From contig KN834762.1 of the NCBI GenBank assembly GCA_000827265.1, positions 126,939 through 190,938 of the forward strand: 64,000 nt of DNA. The letters run 5' to 3'. Source of the stretch: Collybiopsis luxurians FD-317 M1. Taxonomy: Eukaryota > Basidiomycota > Agaricomycetes > Agaricales > Omphalotaceae. This document shows positions 47,865 to 59,803 of this stretch, piece after piece. The number at the start of each line of letters is the position of its first letter. The first letter of the stretch is position 1. The translations under genes were made by a program, and so were the position numbers. The notes under the pieces are model-generated. The model made no database searches and was not told the origin of the DNA. It worked only from the letters and a program-made list of their open reading frames with translations.

Positions 47865-50482
47865 ATGGAGGAGCAGGACATTACAATGGGCTCAGCATCA
47901 GCGGCGCCTTCGCCAAACACAAATGTTTTATCTGACCATGACCAGGACGTAAACAATGGTCCTTCGCATTCACTGCGGAATGGGACAACGCCGAACGGTC
48001 GAGAAGACTCGCCGCCATCGCCCGGAGCAGAGTCAGCGTCGACCGGGGCAGCGTCTAGCGAAGATGAAGACGAAGAAGACGACGAGGAAGGAGGCGAAGA
48101 ACATGAGCGAGTCGATGAAAATGGGGCTATCGTCATCGAGGATGATGACGAAGATGACGGTGAAGACAGCGGGGATGATGCGAAAGGACCACCAACTACG
48201 GTCAAATCCGAACCTCTACCCGATTCCAACTCTCTTGCTATCTCTGCTTTGCTCAACGGAGCAGAGAGCGAGAAGAAACCTGCCTCGAAGCCGGCCGACA
48301 AAACCGAAACTCCGCTGCCTCCGCCCACTTCTACTGCCTCTGCAAAGCCAAAATCAAAACAGAAAGTCAAGGCTCGATCACCTTCCCCCCTTCCCTTGGC
48401 TCCGCCACCTCTTCAAACAGTTCGACTGTCAATTCCGCTCGGCGGGCCAGAAAATTACGCGGTGGATATCAGCGCGCTTGCCAAAGCTACCGGCCAACGT
48501 CCTCCAACACCTGTGCAGAAAAAACACGACGAATCGAGCGACAGTGAGGCAGAGAAAACCAAGGCCGCAGAGTCTGAACAACCAAAGAAAAAAAAGGTAT
48601 GTTGTGTGTCCTTTTTGAGCGTAAGATCCCCATCTGATCGTTGTTCAGAAAAAGAAGAATGCTGCGAGCGAATACTACGATGTCACAGATCCCTTCATTG
48701 ATGACTCTGAGCTCGCCGTCGATGACCGCAAGTTCTTTGCCCAAACGAAACAGCAAGGTTTTTACGTCTCTTCTGGAGAAGTGGCCTTGATGAAAGATCG
48801 GTATGTTTTATTCTGCTCATCTTGCTTGTCTATTTATGCTTTTTCTAGTTCACCTACTAAGAAACCTAAATCTAAACGGTTTACCAATGTCGGAAATGCC
48901 GAAGCAGGCCCGTCCTCACAGCATCCCAGACACTCCGTGGAAGGCTCCAAAGATGCACCTATCGCCCTCGATGATGAAAGCGATAATACCCGTCCACCCG
49001 TTTCGCAATCTTTCGAAAACGGTCATGCCAACCGAAAGAAGAAGAATTGGCTCCCAACAGGTGCACCGGGAGCGAAGAGTCGCTCTCCTTCTGCTACAAA
49101 CTACGGTACAGGTTTGAACGCGCCCTTGACCGGAAACTTGGCTGCAATGCGCAAACTTAATTGGATGGATCCAGAACCAGATCCCGGCGATTTTGAGAGC
49201 GAAGGCTATGGGGACGGTGGCGAGAAGTTGGGGATGAAGCGGAAGAGAGTGACTTATTCCACAGTCATGGAGAATGGAAAGAAGAGAAAGGTTGTTGACA
49301 TTGTATGTTTCGTTTCCCCCTCCCCGTTGTTAATCTACTGGAAATTTATCAATGTCCAGACATCCTTCCATCCCGAATTACAAGCTTCACTTGAGCATCT
49401 AAAAGAAGCCATTAAGGCGGAGAGCTGGGAGCAGAAAGGCAAATTTCCTCCCTCGATCAAACCCGTACTTGCCCAGGTCGCCGTCAAAGCGATTACCTTG
49501 GACCAATATGATGAACACTTCTTCAACCTTATGCCTACCCTATTCCCATACAACAAATTTACCATGAGTGTGAGTAGCTTAATATCCTCCCGCGAGAGTT
49601 CAGAAGCCTCTAAAACTTCTTTTCATCAGAAACTCATAAAGCGTACGATATTCGCAGACCACATCAAGCTGCTCGTAGAACGTCAAGATGCACTCTTAGC
49701 CGAATTAAAACGTCAAGCGGACGAAGGCTTTCCAAAAGCTGAAGAAGAATGGGAGAAGAGCGTGGTAGCATGGGGTAAGACGCTATTCGCTCACTTTACA
49801 TGCCTTTACTGACCCTCTTCCACAGACCAACGACAAAAACGCTTAAAAGCCGACACCCGCGGGGAAGACTCTGGCTCTAACGGTGGTCCTACCCGTCACC
49901 CTACCGAAGACCCCGAAGCACATGCCGACGGCCTTGACGAAGATAATTATCCAGTTACAACGTCTCATCCCCCGTTAATGGGTGGTGCGGGTGGGTCGGG
50001 TTTGGCGGCTCAAGTTGCTGCGGAGAAAGCAGAGAAGGCTGAAAAGACAGGAAAAGCGGATAAGGACAAAGATGCTCAGCCTCCGCCGAAAAAGTATCGA
50101 TTAACGGAAAACATGAAGGCAATCGTGTGGGAGCTGGTGCTGTTAAGCAATGAATGCTGTAGGTTGGAAAATGAGAAGAAGTGAGTGGAATGCATGACTG
50201 GAGTTGCGGTAATTCTTATCATTTTTTAGCACGCTCGAAGGGTCCGTAATGCAAGTTAGTGAACAAGGGCTACGAAAGGTATTGTATCAGAAGATTGTTA
50301 GCGCTTTTCCACTGGGATGGATGTCCTCTGGGCAGATCTCGAGAGATGGTATGTATCTTCATGTGTTCTCATGTTTTTCCAAAGGTGACCGCAAATCTAT
50401 GATTTTAGTCAGCGCAATGAAGAAGAGACTGGAGAAGGAACGTGAGGAAGAGCAAGAGATGGACAATGCAGCGGCGTCATGA
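47865..50482 (+). CDS. HPC2: Hpc2/ubinuclein-family subunit of the HIR histone chaperone
   Basis: Starts at the ATG at 47865 (MEEQDITMGSASAAPSPNTN). A very acidic block (EDEDEEDDEEGGEEHERVDE) and Pro-rich parts precede the Hpc2-related domain: EYYDVTDPFIDDSELAVDDR and FFAQTKQQGFYVSSGEVALM near 48670-48795. This segment binds the H3.3/H4 side via the HIR/HIRA complex. The ubinuclein middle domain is later: TSFHPELQASLEHLKEAIKA, YNKFTMSKLIKRTIFADHIK and LAELKRQADEGFPKAEEEWE. The end has KYRLTENMKAIVWELVLLSN and AFPLGWMSSGQISRDVSAMK, closing with a Glu/Arg coil at 50482. HIR deposits histones outside S phase and silences histone genes. Several short introns were read across; a few joins are unsure. 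Confidence 0.88.
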
Positions 50483-51094
50483 TTTTTTACTTATCAGTTT
50501 CATATTGCGAGTCGATTTGCGCCGCATTTCGCGTAATTTGGACTTGGAAGGCTCCTTCATTGATGCCACACTCCCTTAATTTGAGCCTTGACAACTGCTT
50601 GCCGCACGTTGACTGCTTCTCTGTTTAACATTATGAATTTGCTGTTGTTGGATTACATTGGGTGTAAGTTTTTCATGCTTCAAGCCTCGATATATTGGTT
50701 TATATACCGGGATTTTGTCCTTTTATCCTCCCTTCTTCAGGTTACATAAGTGCACATAAATTCTTAATTTTACTTATCGTTATGTATGTTATGTTTGGCC
50801 TTCATAATGTGGTTTGTATCTGCATTGCATTGGACATTTTTGAAAGTGGTTAGTCAAAGCTCGTTTGGAAGATTTGTGTTGCAACCTCAGATTCAGGACG
50901 AAAAAGATAGTCTCAAAGTGGTTTACGGCTGAGAGTAAGGTAACGAATGAGAGAAATATCGAGCCTATATTATGCGCAAGAACAAGAGTGTACATTATGT
51001 GCGATAGCGGCACGATACTCGTAAACGAAAATTATGAGCAGTATCATACACCATTATGATTATACCAAAACAGACCAGCGTCTAGTTCAAATTA
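50483..51094. other. Intergenic stretch between convergent genes
   Basis: About 610 bp, AT-rich, between convergent stops. No gene or repeat is recognised. Confidence 0.5.
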
Positions 51095-54000
51095 TTACAA
51101 CTCTTCCGCAAGAACATCTACTTCGTCAGTACCATCATGGAATCTGAAAGTCTCCGTCGTGACCCATTCGAACTAGGCATCACTTGGTCAATAACAATCA
51201 ACACCAGAAATCATGGTAACTTACACCATTCTTATCCGACCCCGAATACTCATCTTCGTCTCCAGAAACAACCACAAACCGTCTGAAGCTTTCCCTGAAC
51301 GGCCTGCTGACTTGGAAACGATCCAACTCCACTATAATTTCCCTCCTCACCCGCTCTTCCCATTCATGTTCGGGTAGACCCCGACAAAGGCGCTCAAATT
51401 CGTCGATGCAGTAAGCAAGTGTTCGGGAGCGATCTCGCAAGTCACTGTCAAACAACTCACTAACCCATTTTTCCAATGCATCATTCTTGTAATGAGATTC
51501 TTTAAATCCAGGAGGAACCGAACTGGACGAGGAAGAAGCAAGGAGATCGGCCGAGTACTTCTCCCATTCATCCTTTCTACGCGGTTTCGCGTCTCGAATG
51601 ACGCCTTTGTGTAACGCTCCCCAACTACTATGAGTGTCGGAAGCTGGGAAAGGTAGGGCGCCCACCATCGAGACCCAGTCGTCCTCTATCGCTTGCAAAA
51701 GCCATTCATGTGCAAATTTGCCTTCGCACCTGCACAGAGGAGACGCAGGGCAGATAAATTCGTCGTCCACCTCCATCCTATCATCAGCTATCTGCATCTG
51801 ACTCTCGTCGTCTATTTCCATCCTATCATCACCGACAGCCATCTTATCCTCCCCCGGATATGCGTTACGAAAAGTATGTTTGACTGCGGGGCAAGCTATC
51901 CGTCTCGAAACAACATCCATTCTATCACGGTAGGCGATAGAGATAGCCATACCAATAGCGGCGGGGAGAATAAAGCACGCCCAAAACTCGTGTTTCTCGA
52001 TTTGATGGATTTTTTGGTATGTTTGCAAAGGATCTTTCAGAATTGCACTTGGGGTAAAAGTCGCAAGGCCGCCTTGAATAATATTACTGGCCACTCTAGG
52101 GATAAGCAGGGGTTGTAGCTTACCTATATGCCAGATCTCCTCCATTATGTTCGAGAAGCGAGGATTCACAACATCGCTAGATCCGTATACAAAGAATCTC
52201 ACATCGTTAGAACTTCGATACTTTGCGAGACCAGGCAAATCCCGAACGTTCCCTGAACGAGAACCTGCACTGAAAGAGTTGACTTGCAGAAATATGAGCC
52301 TCAAAGACAAATCTTGCTCCGCGCCCACTATGCCTCGGTTTTTTGATTTGGGATACTCTTTCAAGATTGCTGCCAAGGTTGCAGTCTCGATAAAAGAAGT
52401 CTTTGACAATTGAAACGACTCCGAGTCTCTTGGTGGCCAGAGAGCGAAGGGACGTTCGCTATCAGACAGAAGATAGGAATGTAGCATTTCTGGGAGCTCC
52501 AACATTCGTACAGCGTGCTTGGCCATCACTTTGAAGCCCTCCACTGTGTTGACTCCTGATCCCCCGTACACTTCGTACATTTCCTGCGGTAACTTGGGAT
52601 CGCGCCTGAGCCACGCTCGGTCCAGGAGGTCGAAATGATGTTTCCGCGCGTTTTCACGAACACGGTCGTCCGCACCTAGAGTCCAAGAGTAAAGTGCTAC
52701 ATTGATAGTAAGATTATTTGAATAGGAAATCGCGCGGGGAAGGCGATCGTGGTCAAAAGCGGAAGGATAAAGCACCAAAAGAGCTACAGGCTTTCCCTCG
52801 ACTAGAATCGGTACAGTTCCAAACTGTGGGATATTATCGCATCAACAACAGGTACTCCGGAGCTACAAAGAATGCTTACCAGTCGTTGTCCAAGTAGGAA
52901 CTCCGCAAACTTGCTTAGGTTATTCATCTCCTCTCCCTTCTCTGCACATAGCCAGCCCCATTCCTGTACCGGATTGAAAGCAGAGAGGATACTGTCGAGC
53001 AAATCTGTTCTAAAAAATGACTCTATCGAGAGCTTAGAATCCGTATAAGACATGGCCACTTTCAACGGCATCCCACCCAGCCCTAATGCAACTTGACGAT
53101 CAGAGGGGTCCAGAGGAATCAGCATGCCTTCCACACAGATTGTCTGGATCTTATCATCGCTGCCTGAGCGTAAAAGAACCTCTCCGGTCCAAACCGCTTG
53201 TTCCTTAGGAGGTTGACTTAAGAAGTGAAAATCAGCACCGTTTGCGGTATGACACCAGAAAAGTTACCGTTTCGTGAAATATTGAAGAACAGAAGATGAT
53301 CTTATCTTGGGGGAAACGACAGCGAGTCTGGGACATTTTGAGTCCATTGGGCGCAACGGGCGACTACAGGAAATACATACTCCGTGGATATGGAGCTGAG
53401 AAACTTTTCAGCTTCATCAGTGGGTTGAGAGTTAATGGCGCTGCATCCGCATCTCAAGTTCAGCGGAACATAGTTATAACCGGAACCAAGGGCATTACCT
53501 GGAAGATACTGATGGTGGCAACTCCAAAGCGGGAGACATCGTTTCAATGTCGGCGGGCGATTGCGCGACTGAAATAGATTGGCGGACTGGCTCCTCAGGG
53601 CTCAGAATTGGAGTTCCGTGCATTGAGGGCGGGCGTGACTCTTGCGAAGGTGAAGGTTGATACTGAGGCTGGACATTTCGCTTCCTCGACAGACTGGGGG
53701 CGAGTTCATTGTCGTCTATTGGTTGTCCAACGACCGGGGGTGTGCCACTCGATGATGCGGAAGAGCGAAAGTCTGTAGGAGATTGCGTTGAAACTTTCAT
53801 TTTCATGTCCGGAGCTAGGGTGCTTTGAGATGCTTTGACTGTGAGGTTTTTCTTAAAGTTCAGTCCGGACCAAGGAAGTGACTTTTGCGAAACAAGAGGA
53901 CGCGGTGCCTCAGCGAACTTAGCGGAAGGGACGTGCATATCCAAGGCTCCTTGCATCAGACGCTGTTTCGTTGAGATTCCACGCCCTGTAGATTCAGGAT

Positions 54001-55701
54001 TAGTGACCGGTTGTGTGAAATTCGTCTGAGGGGAAGCCTTCGGCAGAGACAGGTGGATTCCTTTGACCTTGGGGAGCGTTGGAGTAGACGTAGCTGAGCG
54101 GACTGCAGATGGTCCAACAGAGGATGCAGAAGGGGGGCCGCTAGTTCTAGATTGAGTTTGTAGACGCGGCAAAGCTGGCTTCTTGGGTGCATGGCCTGCT
54201 ACCACCTGGGAAGCCTTGGGTGCGGATATGCCGTTTCCGGGACCCTCACTACTCGAAGGACGGTGAGACAAGAGTGTCGTAGACGCTTCCTTTGGCGGAA
54301 GTTGTTCTTCCTTCACTGGAGTAGTTGCCTCTACACTGGAAGAAGAAAACAGAGATACAGCTGCATTTTTCGACGGAGCCTGATTCGTATTTCACCGGTT
54401 CATAATGGCAAGATTCGATGGCTCTAGGCAACTTACAGGGCTTTCCCCTTCGTCGGGCAAGAATAAAGGTTCCTTCGCTTTTGTCTGGAGATCTTGTCAG
54501 CCAGTTGTTTAAAGAAGATGGATTAAAATATTCACCTCCTTTCCGGACCTGCGTTTCCTTTTCCTGGCAATCAAGGGTGTCTGCAGTCGATGATGAAGGA
54601 GTCAAAAAAGTTGCATACTTGTTAGAAGATAGTTACCTCTGAACTGGAGGACTCGGGATCTGGAACAGATTTCTTTTTCCCCTTCAAGATTGTCGAAATG
54701 GGTACGTCCGAGTCCGAAGAATCTGAAAGTGAAACTGATTTCTTTTCCTTCTTGACTACGGCCTTCTTCGAAATTTTGCTCGTCGTTCCCGAACCGCCAG
54801 AACCCTAATCATAACTTAACACACGAGAACTCAGTCAGATGAAGTCAATGAACCTGCTCTCCGGGGGGTCTCTTGATCACGATGGGCGGTCTGGAAATAG
54901 AGGGTAGATTTGATTTCTGTTCTCGAGGTAAAAAAATTGGATAATATCACGATGGGTAAATTACCAACTTGTTTCCTTTTCTTTTCTTCCCTCTTTTTTT
55001 CCTCCTTGATCTCTCGCTCCCTCTGCGCTTCGAGCCTTCTTTGCCTATCCTTGTCTTTGTGATTTGCGGCGAAGAAAGCCCTTTCCTTCTCTGATGCATG
55101 GTCAAAAATGATTGAAAGAACGGCAAAAGAAATACATACTTATCCACTTTTCACTTGGAACACCTTCCCATCCAGGATAATAATCATCGTTATCGACACC
55201 GCTGAAGATATAGAGTAATCAGTACCGGGTAAAAATTGCAGACTTTCTTCTATACATCTCTGCCCAAAATGAAGCGAGTAAACGTTGGCAGTTGGCGATG
55301 TTCTTTTGAGGTTCCCATCTATGATCTATATGAATATTTGCTCGCAATTGCAGTTATAGATATTTGAGCCATACGTGTCCTCAGCTGGATCATCATACCC
55401 GAACCACTGAGTGGCAATAGCGCTTCAATTTGAGACTTGAACCGAGTGTTATTGATTATACCTTGACCAAATATCTCTAGAGCATCAGGTTAGAACCAAG
55501 AAAAAAAATGAAAGAACATACGATCGCGTACCCATTTCCCGTCCTCATTTACTCTAACCTTTTTAAAATACTCTGAAAGAAGGTATTAGCGCGAAGCCAC
55601 GCGCGGAAAGACAGGAGGAAGAGCCATGACAGACCGACTTGAAAGACCTCGTCCGCATTGGATGATTCTTCAATCTTGATTTTCTTTTTTGTCCGAGCCA
55701 T
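51095..55701 (-). CDS. Large chromodomain protein, Chp1-like
   Basis: Starts at the ATG at 55701 (MARTKKKIKIEESSNADEVF). The chromodomain, spread over very short exons, reads FQVEYFKKVRVNEDGKW, RYLVK (15-nt exon), WFGYDDPAEDTWEPQKNIAN, then CQRLLASFWAEI. The aromatic cage F, W and Y for methyl-lysine is present. A charged region follows (DDYYPGWEGVPSEKWIS, KKEKKSVSLSDSSDSDVPIS), then a Ser/Pro-rich middle (53495-54316). The C-terminal half, about 700 residues, has QAVWTGEVLLRSGSDDKIQT, GTVPILVEGKPVALLVLYPS, LATFTPSAILKDPLQTYQKI and HEFWACFILPAAIGMAISIA. The last intron (GGT|GTAAGT) joins FEWVTTETFRFHDGTDEVDV, ending at 51095. An N-terminal chromodomain with SPOC-like then PIN-like parts is the plan of fission yeast Chp1, a RITS subunit in RNAi-directed heterochromatin. 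That link is my inference from layout. Confidence 0.75.
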
Positions 55702-56227
55702 TGGTGGCGGTTATGGGTTAAAAGAGTACCTACCGAACAAAGGGTCGACTAGGATTAGGGTTTCAGATACCGGGCGCCTAACTCCAGGTACTACAATCTC
55801 TGATAGATCACGTCAGGGCTTAAATTTTAATACAACAAACTGAATTGCCCCACCATCAAGCATGTACATAGAGTATACGAAAATCTTCACGATGCCGCCT
55901 TCGACTCAATTCCGGAATATTCGTTAAGTCTCTACACTCGAAAGTCTACACAGTCGCAATGCATTTGGCTTTGACGTTTTTCGGGTTCGAATTCTGAGCC
56001 TATTCTAACCCGAGAGCCGGCCGAAATTTAGCACAGCCCGAGCCACACACACATATCGAGTTAGAAACACATAGATGTATATACACTTCAGCAAATCGGC
56101 ATACATATGATGTTGTTACAGTCACCCAGAAAGCAAGTACGATATCGAAACATAGGTCAATCCAGAAATCCATTCGCAGTTCACCCTTCCTAGCAAACTT
56201 TTGTTCCCCTTCTGTTCCTCTCCATCA
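55702..56227. other. Intergenic stretch: chromodomain promoter and Ecm14 3' flank
   Basis: About 525 bp. It holds the 5' flank of the chromodomain gene and the 3' flank of ECM14, which lies tail-to-head with it. No gene is seen. Confidence 0.5.
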
Positions 56228-58128
56228 TCATACGCGGACAAACTTGGCAAAATACTGGACCATACGAACCGTCTCCTCTCCCACAGGTCGTATCCATTCA
56301 GGGGGGAGCGAGAAACCGTACTGCGTCAATGCAATTCAAATGTCAGTAGAGACCATCAAAAGTACGAGACCCTCACCGTCCCCGTATCTCTTAAATGAAC
56401 CGCATAGGTATACTTGATTCCGGCCTTTTTGTACATCCAATCAACCACGTTTCCCGGAGCCCTAGCAGGACAATAATGAATGAAGACACTGGAGACTGAC
56501 AGGCCAAAAATGGCATACTGGTACAGTTGTTCACAAAGTGTTCCAACCCTGACTTTCGTCCCATACAGCTGGGCCATTGCCTGTCCAGCACCCGTTGCGG
56601 CCTCCATTTGATCTTCGGCGTCCCGAGGATAGGCTTCACAGGAATACGAGTAAGGCGCGGATACTGTTCATAACGTAAGACAAGATGGGAGGACACCCAT
56701 AACCGCGAAATTTTCAAAAACACATTAAGAAACAAATGGCGCAGATTTGCAGGATGGTAATGAACAGCGCAAGGTCAGTAGATGGTAATAAACCAGGTAG
56801 AAGTGCTTACGCATTTGCCCATAAGCTCTTAGATCCAAAAATACTCGTAGGTTTGGGAGCGTTGTGATGAAATTCGCAATGTTGTTCACCTCAGGGGATT
56901 CAAATGCCCTGTGGCCTGGGTACCAGTGAGAGCAGGGGTCGACTGGAACTTGGGGTTCTTTTGCCTTAAAACCGAGGTTGTCCCCGCCATCAGTGGCACG
57001 AGACTTCCACTTGTATCCCTAGAGCAGTAGCGTGTTGGCGACAAACAACTTTTAAGCGGCTCACACTTACCCAATTTCTTCCCATATCCAGCCCAACGCA
57101 CTTGGCGTTGGGACCCATTATTTGCCTGTTCTTGTACCAATAACGGTCGGATTCCCAGGTGTAACTGTACAGCATATTTGAGAAAAGCCCGCTGTTATTC
57201 ATTTTGTACATACGCATAACCATCTGGATTAGGGCTTGGTATGACATAAAAGTCCTATCCAAGAGTTTGGATGAAATATTTCTGAAGCAGGTCAAATGTA
57301 AACTTACGAAATTGTCTAGTAGGGATTCGAGAGACGTGACAAGGGAATGGGCCAAGAACATGGAAGTCGATGTTGCTACCCACTGCGGAAATTTGAGCTG
57401 ATTGAAGAAGAGATAGCCAAAGAGGACATGCCTCCCTCGCGTGTTGTGCACCCATAATCACAAAACCTGGTTTCCCAACGCCGCCGCCCTTGACAAACTT
57501 GGATTTCTTTCTTGGTTTCTTCCTCCTCGAGTTATCATCCGATACTTTAGATATCTTGATCCCAAGCATTTCCCGTCCTTGAGCAGTATGCCCTAGTTCA
57601 AAAACTTCTACTGTTTCTGGAAACGCAACAGATATCTCATTCATGAATTGGTCAATCTCGTGCAAGGGATGATAGTTTGAATGAAAAGTGTTGTTCGCTG
57701 GGCCAACGGTTGAGAGGTTCCATGGCGCGAGATTGCCAGAAGTTGTACGCAAATCCAAGTCTGGAGGTATCTCAGACACTGTACAGTTGACGTCTTTTAA
57801 CTCTTCCGGCAATTCCCTATGTGGAGGAAAGTAAACATCCACATAGCTCGACGATAACTGCCAAATGTCGAGGTCGTGTGACTAGAAATACCGGGGTTAG
57901 GCAATCAAATCGACACCGTCCTTGAAGCGAACTACATACCACGGCGACGTCCAAAACACTTTGGACTGCACCAGGATGGGAATATCGTCGAAGTTTCCCA
58001 CCAGAGGAAGGAATGGGTAAATTACTCTGAAGGTTGTTATCGCCGAAGTCGTTCAAACTGAACGGTCGCTGTAAGGCAATTGCGCTTTGAAGGCTAGCAA
58101 CAAGAGCAAGGATGAGAATCAAGGTCAT
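56228..58128 (-). CDS. ECM14: Ecm14-type metallocarboxypeptidase-like protein (pseudo-enzyme)
   Basis: Starts at the ATG at 58128 with a signal peptide (MTLILILALVASLQSAIA). A propeptide-like region contains SHDLDIWQLSSSYVDVYFPP. The M14 domain starts HEIDQFMNEISVAFPETVEV. The zinc motif IMGAQHAREWVATST keeps His and Glu and is split by an intron with a GC donor (57383-57431). Then PSPNPDGYAYTWESDRYWYK and CVGLDMGRNWGYKW, where the usual Asn before Arg is Gly. FLDLRAYGQMLSAPYSYS has Arg where active enzymes have the third zinc His. APGNVVDWMYKKAGIKYTYA VHLRDTG has His where active enzymes have the catalytic Glu. The end YGFSLPPEWIRPVGEET...VRV stops at 56228. These changes match Ecm14, a secreted, catalytically dead M14 family of fungi linked to cell-wall function. 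Confidence 0.93.
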
Positions 58129-58869
58129 TGTCGACTCGACACTTTTCCCAAACAGAAGTTGGGATAGGATCCGAGATGCGGTGAGGAGTGTAAGAGAAGA
58201 GCCGAAGGTAACATGATATGTCTTTGCCGCTTAGGCACGAAATAAGCGCCCTGTTTTGGCGCTTGCTTTCCCATATTGGTATTGCTGCCGGACTCCCGCC
58301 GGACTCCTCGACTCAACGCTTCCATATCGTCTGGCATCAAATACTTTAGAGTTGTTGAATGCATTCATTCGAAAATTTTTGCCGTGCACGAACGGACAGT
58401 ATCTGATTGTGCTCGTATCATACGCATCACTGTGGTATCAAGCACTGATAGAGTTCAACTTGACTGTGTAGGAAACCGTTGTCGATGGAAGCACCCAGTT
58501 TTCACTTGGAGAGGAGCATCGCAAATAAGTTGTCTGCTTAAGCCGTAAATCTCGTTTAACAGCAGCAACCTCTTCGACTCCTCGAAGGCTTGCTTAAAAG
58601 GCTAAGCTGTGGCGTTTGATAGCGTCAATCGTAACAACTCGGAGGGGCACAGGAAATGAACCAAAGAATGGGATTGTCTACTGGCCATTTGTTACTTTCG
58701 CCCTCCATCACGTCGTTTGCAAAAGGAACTTTCAATTGTTAACACTCTATAAAGTAAGTACATACATACATTGTTCCGACAAAGACAAATGCTTCTGTGT
58801 AACCAAAACGAGCTCATCATAGAGCAAAAGAAGCAGCATTATCGGAGTCCTAAGACAGTAGTGCTCGAG
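58129..58869. other. Intergenic stretch with a hairpin
   Basis: About 740 bp between ECM14 and BNA1. It contains the 7-bp inverted repeat at 58244-58264. No supported gene is seen. Confidence 0.5.
58244..58264. repeat. Inverted repeat AAGCGCC / GGCGCTT
   Basis: A perfect 7-bp stem with a 7-nt loop. It shares the GGCGCTT core with the hairpin at 10728-10751. Confidence 0.65.
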
Positions 58870-59551
58870 CTACTTAGGATCGGCAACTGTCCCACATTCT
58901 TTACATTTCCGGAGGCCAGGGTTTTGCTGCCAGCGCTGGATGACTGGCTTGAGCTGCGTTCCGAGATCTGTAACATGAAAAGACTCTTCATAGATAACTG
59001 TCGGTTTTTGATGAGATGGCGATGGACAATACCACCGTAAACGGTCTGTCGTATCAGTGAGCCGGATATACGAAAAAAATGAGCATACTAAATTCACCCA
59101 AGGAACCCTCCGGACGTTCACGTTCCATGACAATACCAATGGTATCAGCGAAACGGACGGGATTATGAGGAGTATTTGCTATCGGACGAATGTTCATATG
59201 ACTAATCACCTTTCCTTGTGAAAATCCTTACCAGGTAGCAAAAACATCTCGCCTTCTCCAATATGAATATCTTTGAACGTCCCATCGTCGATTGTCCTCA
59301 GAAGCATACCGCCCTTATGCTGATAAAACCACTCCTAAGCCAGACCATGTCAAAAATACAGCAACAGCTGGAGTCAAATTCCGTACTTCTGTCTGATTGA
59401 TATGGTAGTCGTTTCGTTCATTGGGACCTCCGACGGCCATTACGATGAAATCACCTCCTCGATATAAGCAAAAATTATTGACTGGAGGTTTGAGTAGATG
59501 AGAATTTTCGGAAAGCCATTTCGGAAAGTTAATGGGAGGAGTCAGAGGCAT
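58870..59551 (-). CDS. BNA1: 3-hydroxyanthranilate 3,4-dioxygenase
   Basis: A cytosolic iron(II) dioxygenase of the kynurenine pathway that opens 3-hydroxyanthranilate on the way to quinolinate and NAD. Starts at the ATG at 59551 ([20 protein letters not shown]). The cupin core has [20 protein letters not shown] and [10 protein letters not shown], with Fe ligands His and Glu in [11 protein letters not shown]. Then [20 protein letters not shown] holds the third ligand His. [20 protein letters not shown] continues over an intron to [20 protein letters not shown]. The end [18 protein letters not shown] to [14 protein letters not shown] is the usual C-terminus. Four exons give about 180 residues, the normal size. 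The C-terminal CKEC pair is present; only one Cys is seen in the matching first part (CPSPSH). Confidence 0.95.
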
Positions 59552-59803
59552 ACTTGAGCCAACCTATAATGATGAAGATTAGGAATCAATCTTAAAAATA
59601 GGAGCCGATTCCCGAAACCCATATTCACGTGACAAAGGCGCACGCGTCAAGCGCCGGCTGAATCGAACATGCTTTCAAGTTTCCTCGTTCCTCCACCAAG
59701 CCCTGCATGAATTCATAGGAAATTCATTCTGCTCTTCGATATGATCCCCCTGCTTTCCACATCCGACAAAGTCGAAGGAAAGAAAAAATGTTCCAGCTCC
59801 ATA

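Noticed and set aside
47771..48370. 199-codon minus-strand frame rich in Ser
   Set aside because: It is the shadow of the acidic and Pro-rich Hpc2 coding strand.
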